Positions 60,561 through 64,000 of a DNA stretch of 64,000 bases are shown one piece after another. Under the pieces are notes generated by a model. That model did no database searches. It was not told the origin of the DNA and worked only from the letters and a program-made list of their open reading frames with translations. A program made the translations under genes and the position numbers. The stretch is from the NCBI GenBank assembly GCA_000827265.1, contig KN834762.1, positions 250,939 through 314,938 on the forward strand, written 5' to 3'. This DNA is from Collybiopsis luxurians FD-317 M1 (lineage: Eukaryota > Basidiomycota > Agaricomycetes > Agaricales > Omphalotaceae). The first letter of the stretch is position 1. Each line of letters begins with the position of its first letter.

Positions 60561-62100
60561 TTTTAAATCTCAATTAATATCACTAAGAGAGTATTTGCAC
60601 CCAAAGCTCCTAATCCTGTCCATATTTGAGCTGACAATTTCCGAAGAGTCCAGGATGCTATCCTCGCACAAAACCTCTCAGCCAACTTTCCGCCGCCATC
60701 ACCGCTACTTGAACCTTCCAAACCCTCATCTCCGTAATCGCTATCTACGTACGCTGTCACAAACGATCTCAGATTCAAGCATTTGCCTGCATCTGAGTAC
60801 TAATACTTCTGGTACTCCTAAGTTCATAATAAAGACGGCATACATATGCATGTATCAATTCTTAATTGAGAAGGTTTGCGTGATATCAATGCACATCCGG
60901 TCGCGATAATCTTGGAGTCCGCGTCCGCAGTCAAAAGTGATGGTTGATCCATACAGTATGTATGCACTGGTAGTGCCTCCATAGATTGATTCCAGTCAAG
61001 GTCAAAGCAAGATATATCGTCTGCATTACAGCTCGTCAGGAGAACCTAGACCAAGTTTTGGAAAATGGCCGACTCTGCGGCTGGCGGTAGCCGTCAATCG
61101 GATCCATTCAATGCTTGAGCCGGTTGTCAGCCGGGCTCCTTGCAGTGGGCCGTGCGACCGGCAATGACTGTAATGACGAGCTGTAATGCCAGCAGTGAAG
61201 TCAAAAATGAAACATTTTAAACTGCCGCTCGAAACAAACCTGAAGAAATGTGGTCATTTTCGCCAAATTGCGCAAGATAGTACCTTGCTGTGAGGATACA
61301 TACTAGCCTTGCAAACGGCCAGAAAATTAACACTCAATGAGCACCGGCTCCGGCAGGATAACACCAAATAAGCCCTTGCAGATTTGCATAGGACGCAAGG
61401 AGCCGGCGAGGTGGTTCAAGGACAACCGGATACCGCACTATTCACACAGTGTGCCACAAGAAAGAAACCGTACGCATACCCTAAGTAATAGGTGGTGGTT
61501 CTCGGAAGAGAAGGCAGGCCGATATAATTCCAGAGCTAGTGCTCTATCACCAGGGGTTCGAGCGGGAGGTGATAGAGTGTGGCTATTACGAAACTTCATC
61601 ACACCATGAAAAGAGGACTCTGCTTAATACCGACTCCAGACACTATCTTCGTCCGAATTCTCTCTCTGGCCACCTTTCCACTGCCAGCATTGCTACTTAA
61701 ACCTTCGAATTTATGTTCGAGCCTCAGCTTTCTTTAATTTCTCTTGTATTAATCCGTCTTCGGTTGCTCCACTCGCGATCCACATACGCTGTGATAACTA
61801 AGCTGCCTCTGGGAAAAATACCTTGAATTAGGATCCGGAGAACACAATCTTCAACCTTCGATTGGACCAGTAGTTTACTGTAGCAGTCTGAGGTAAATTG
61901 TAATAAAATTTAACACTAAGATTTCTATGGCTAAATTGAGAGAAACATGCGCTCGAGGTACTCATCTACGCCGAAAGGCCGCCAATCGGCCGTTCAGTGA
62001 CGACGGGCCGGTCAGCCGGTCTCTTCGTATGCCTCCTTCCCGGCGTCTTACAGAAATAAAATAAGCAGACTGCAGTTCCTTATTGTGTTCCAGGAAAGCT
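60561..62100 (+). repeat. Array module D, interrupted by a 155-bp insertion
   Basis: Counterpart of module B about 3.0-3.2 kb later: GATCTCAGATTCAAGCAT near 60765, CATATGCATGTATCAAT (60844), GGTCAAAGCAAGATATAT (61000), ACTGCCGCTCG, CAACCGGATACCGCAC, CATACGCTGTGATAACT, ACCTTGAATTAGGAT, GACCAGTAGTTTACTGTAG and AGAAATAAAATAA (62050). The minus strand at 60563-60778 opens MNLRSFVTAYVDSDY. A MITE-like element sits at 61029-61183. Confidence 0.8.
61029..61183 (+). mobile_element. 155-bp MITE-like element with TA target duplication
   Basis: Ten-base perfect terminal inverted repeats, CAGCTCGTCA (61029-61038) and TGACGAGCTG (61174-61183), are flanked by TA on both sides (61027-61028, 61184-61185). 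The related modules A and B carry the uninterrupted site GCATTATGGCC (56723) and GCATTATCGCC (57977), so this is an insertion. CAG termini and a TA duplication fit Tc1/mariner-type mobilisation. It is too small to encode a transposase. Confidence 0.78.
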
Positions 62101-62675
62101 TATATCTCTCCAGGGAAGCAACAAGCAACGGACACAAAGTTACGACAAACCTCAGATAATTAGTAATGGCAGAACCCCATAAATTGGTGATCCACAATAA
62201 CCTGTCGCCGTTGTCGCTTGTGCAACAGGTTAGGATGATATCAAAGCAGATAAGGACAGACATGCAGCCAGCTGTTTAGAGCTCTCTGATGACAGTCTGG
62301 AGGACCATTTGCTCCACGCCAATTCTGGACATCAGACCAACAGTATCATTCCCACTGTAGGATGAGCATACACAAGTTCAATTGAGCCACTCTCGGGAAT
62401 GTGCATGAAAGTCCTGAGGGCTGGTTCAAGTGTAGGCTCCAGGTTTGGGAGGCACAAACCTTGGATTCCTTCCTCAATTATGCATCAGGAACATTGAGAG
62501 ATGTTATTTAGAATGGCCACATAACTCCTTTGATAGAGGTAGCTATATAGGCACTTCAAGTAGGTAATTAAGAAAATCAGACTTGGGTATAGAAAAGTTA
62601 CTTCCAGTGCATCTCAAATGCTCGTCCCTTATCCTTTCCACATGGTTTTAGATGTTCTGCGCCTATGATGCTCAA

Positions 62676-63437
62676 TTACCATATGTTCTGACCGCCTGCG
62701 ATAGTAGTGAACGTAATTTGAGACCCGCTGATGACAATGCTTGAAGCACCATTCAGAACGCTAGCGCTTGGAACCGTCGTTGTATGCTGATCTGAAGATC
62801 TGACAGAAGATTGAGCACCTGCGGGAGCCAAAGAGCTCGTTAGTTCACTCCAGCCTGCGCAATCTCGTTGATCACGGACCTGAAGCCCTGCGTCTACGTC
62901 TTGCCTTGACATTGGATCGTGTAACAAGCCGACTGCCATCTGAGAAAACAAGGAAAGTAAATTTTAGCCTTGAAGCCTAATGGATATTGTAGGAGACAAA
63001 TTTACCTCGGTTGATGCTTCGTCGACTCCCGCTCGACGGTCTGGGCGGAATCCTATTGCGGTATCGAGTTCTAGTCTGATTTTCAATCAGAGATTCTACA
63101 AAAAGCATCAGTAACCAGCTGAAGATATCAAGAGCATGGCAACTCATACCACGCTCGATTCTATGTACTAGGGGCACATTGGCAAACCCGTTTCGATGCT
63201 GATCAAGATCTCTTATCGCTGGAAATCGCGAGCTCCCATTTCTTCTCGACGCTGAGTGCTCATCGGGTAAACGGATGTTATACTCTGGCTCAATGGTGGG
63301 TGGCATTTTAGCTGAAAACGAACGAGGTTGGAATTTTCGAGGGAACTGAATGGATTGACTTACAACTCGGACGGTCCTGCTCTTTCCAAGTAAGATCTAT
63401 AGTAGAGTCAACCGGAATTTGGTCAAGGGTAATAGGC
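62676..63437 (-). CDS. Orphan basidiomycete-type protein with GGQN-like tail
   Basis: I do not recognise a function. The start at 63437 reads MPITLDQIPVDSTIDLTWK. It splices after EQDRPS to KMPPTIEPEYNIRLPDEH, SRRNGSSRFPAIRDLDQHRN and FANVPLVHRIER, then ESLIENQTRTRYRNRIPP and RPSSGSRRSINR, then (using the acceptor ATGGCAG) VGLLHDPMSRQDVDAGL, DQRDCAGWSELTSSLAP, ending NGASSIVISGSQITFTTIAG-GQNIW at 62676. The last block resembles the NxGG/GGDQN segment found near the N-terminus of many agaricomycete NACHT and orphan proteins, so this could be a truncated member. Its upstream region is a copy of the bZIP promoter. Confidence 0.55.
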
Positions 63438-63455
63438 ATGTTTAGTTGCAGACGT

Positions 63456-63735
63456 ACTTTAGAAAGTTATCTAAGAAGAAGCTGGAATGACTCGACAGTC
63501 TTGTTATAGCTGTAGGAGTATTTTATAGGTCTCTTCATGGGAATGCTTGCAGTGCACAGGCCATAATTGGGCTTCCTCAAGTCTGTGCATTAAAATTTTT
63601 GCGACCCTGCGACCCAGCCCCGTTCCTTCCTAATGGGGAAGGTGACCGTTTGCCAGCAGTTCAATAGCGATGCCGGTAAGCGCATGCTGTGCAGCTGCCT
63701 ACGTATTTTAGCGCCGGTCGACAACAAGTGCGACT
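63456..63735 (-). promoter_or_regulatory. Duplicated bZIP promoter (right copy)
   Basis: Direct copy of 55784-56058, starting 19 bp upstream of the orphan-gene ATG. It keeps TATAAAATA (63527-63519), about 82 bp before that ATG, and AATGACTCGA (about 63487-63496). It differs by scattered substitutions, one fewer GCGACCCT unit and a short insertion near 63655-63670. Similarity stops at GTGCGACT on the outer side in both copies. Confidence 0.8.
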
Positions 63736-63890
63736 AGGCTTATGGCGTATGTCTGTGGATGGAATGATGATTTCAAGCTTTTCAAGTTCAGAAAAAAAAA
63801 GAGAAAAGAAAGAGAGTGAGAGAGATGTTTATCTTATATGTACGCACCAGACTGTCTCTTTATTTTTGGGCAAAATTGACCGCAGAGCTC
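63736..63890. other. Sequence up to the assembly gap
   Basis: It contains a short purine run (AAAAAAAAAGAGAAAAGAAAG near 63792-63812, then GAGAGTGAGAGAGA). Nothing else is recognised. Confidence 0.5.
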
Positions 63891-64000
63891 NNNNNNNNNN
63901 NNNNNNNNNNNNNNNNNNNNNNNNNNNNNNNNNNNNNNNNNNNNNNNNNNNNNNNNNNNNNNNNNNNNNNNNNNNNNNNNNNNNNNNNNNNNNNNNNNNN
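63891..64000. other. Assembly gap (N run)
   Basis: 110 consecutive N bases to the end of the window. True length unknown. The gap follows a low-complexity purine tract and a repeat-rich region, a common cause of assembly breaks. Confidence 0.99.

Noticed and set aside
61967..62030. Second possible small insertion in module D (GC-rich segment between TA dinucleotides)
   Set aside because: The putative ends do not form convincing inverted repeats, and the flanking alignment with module B is too weak to define an empty site.
55784..63735. The two 275-bp direct repeats as LTRs of a 7.9-kb retrotransposon
   Set aside because: No reverse transcriptase, integrase or gag frame lies between them, the repeat ends are not TG...CA, and each copy carries a TATA box directly before a host-type gene. 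Promoter duplication fits better.
1..64000. tRNA, rRNA or CRISPR features
   Set aside because: Scanning for B-box-like GGTTCGAAT motifs and regular spaced repeats gave only isolated hits that do not fold into a cloverleaf, and no CRISPR-like array was seen.

Overview
The window reads as a chromosomal segment of a filamentous basidiomycete, most likely an agaricomycete. Genes are split by many short (about 50-60 nt) GT-AG introns, several exons are under 35 nt, and the gene set fits a plant-litter or wood decayer: an AA9 lytic polysaccharide monooxygenase, an AA5_1-type glyoxal oxidase, a P450, an FAD monooxygenase, an agaricomycete-type 7-TM protein and a Helitron fragment. All calls come from reading translations and splice junctions by eye. 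No search was run, so family names rest on recognised motifs.

Layout. 0-9 kb: 5' part of an aldehyde dehydrogenase (minus), a decayed glyoxal oxidase pseudogene (minus) and a bestrophin-like channel (minus). 9-11 kb: gene-free, with a diverged repeat pair. 11-14 kb: convergent POM34-like nucleoporin and mitoribosomal mS29/DAP3. 14-20 kb: mostly empty, with one 89-codon gene. 20-35.7 kb: glycyl-tRNA synthetase (minus), then AA9 LPMO (plus), P450 (minus), membrane-anchored glyoxal oxidase (plus) and UTP7 (plus). 37.7-43.3 kb: a 7-TM protein, an unknown membrane protein and TAF6, all minus. 43.8-45.2 kb: a truncated, frameshifted Helitron protein. 45.5-54.2 kb: FAD monooxygenase (minus), LanC-like protein (plus), an unclassified gene (minus) and a CAF16-like ABC ATPase (plus). 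55.1-63.9 kb: a GCN4-type bZIP gene, a 6-kb non-coding array of related repeat modules, and an orphan gene whose upstream region is a copy of the bZIP promoter. The window ends in an assembly gap.

How the genes relate. LPMO, P450 and glyoxal oxidase lie within 9 kb. Glyoxal oxidase makes H2O2, a known LPMO co-substrate, so extracellular cooperation is plausible, but no operon-like logic applies in a fungus. The remaining genes are housekeeping (translation, ribosome biogenesis, transcription, nuclear pore, mitoribosome).

The least ordinary parts are the repeat array bounded by duplicated promoters, a 155-bp MITE-like insertion with two natural empty sites inside that array, an AA9 enzyme with two changed second-sphere residues and a 12-nt exon carrying a copper ligand, and a glyoxal oxidase gene/pseudogene pair that records a GT-to-GC splice donor change.
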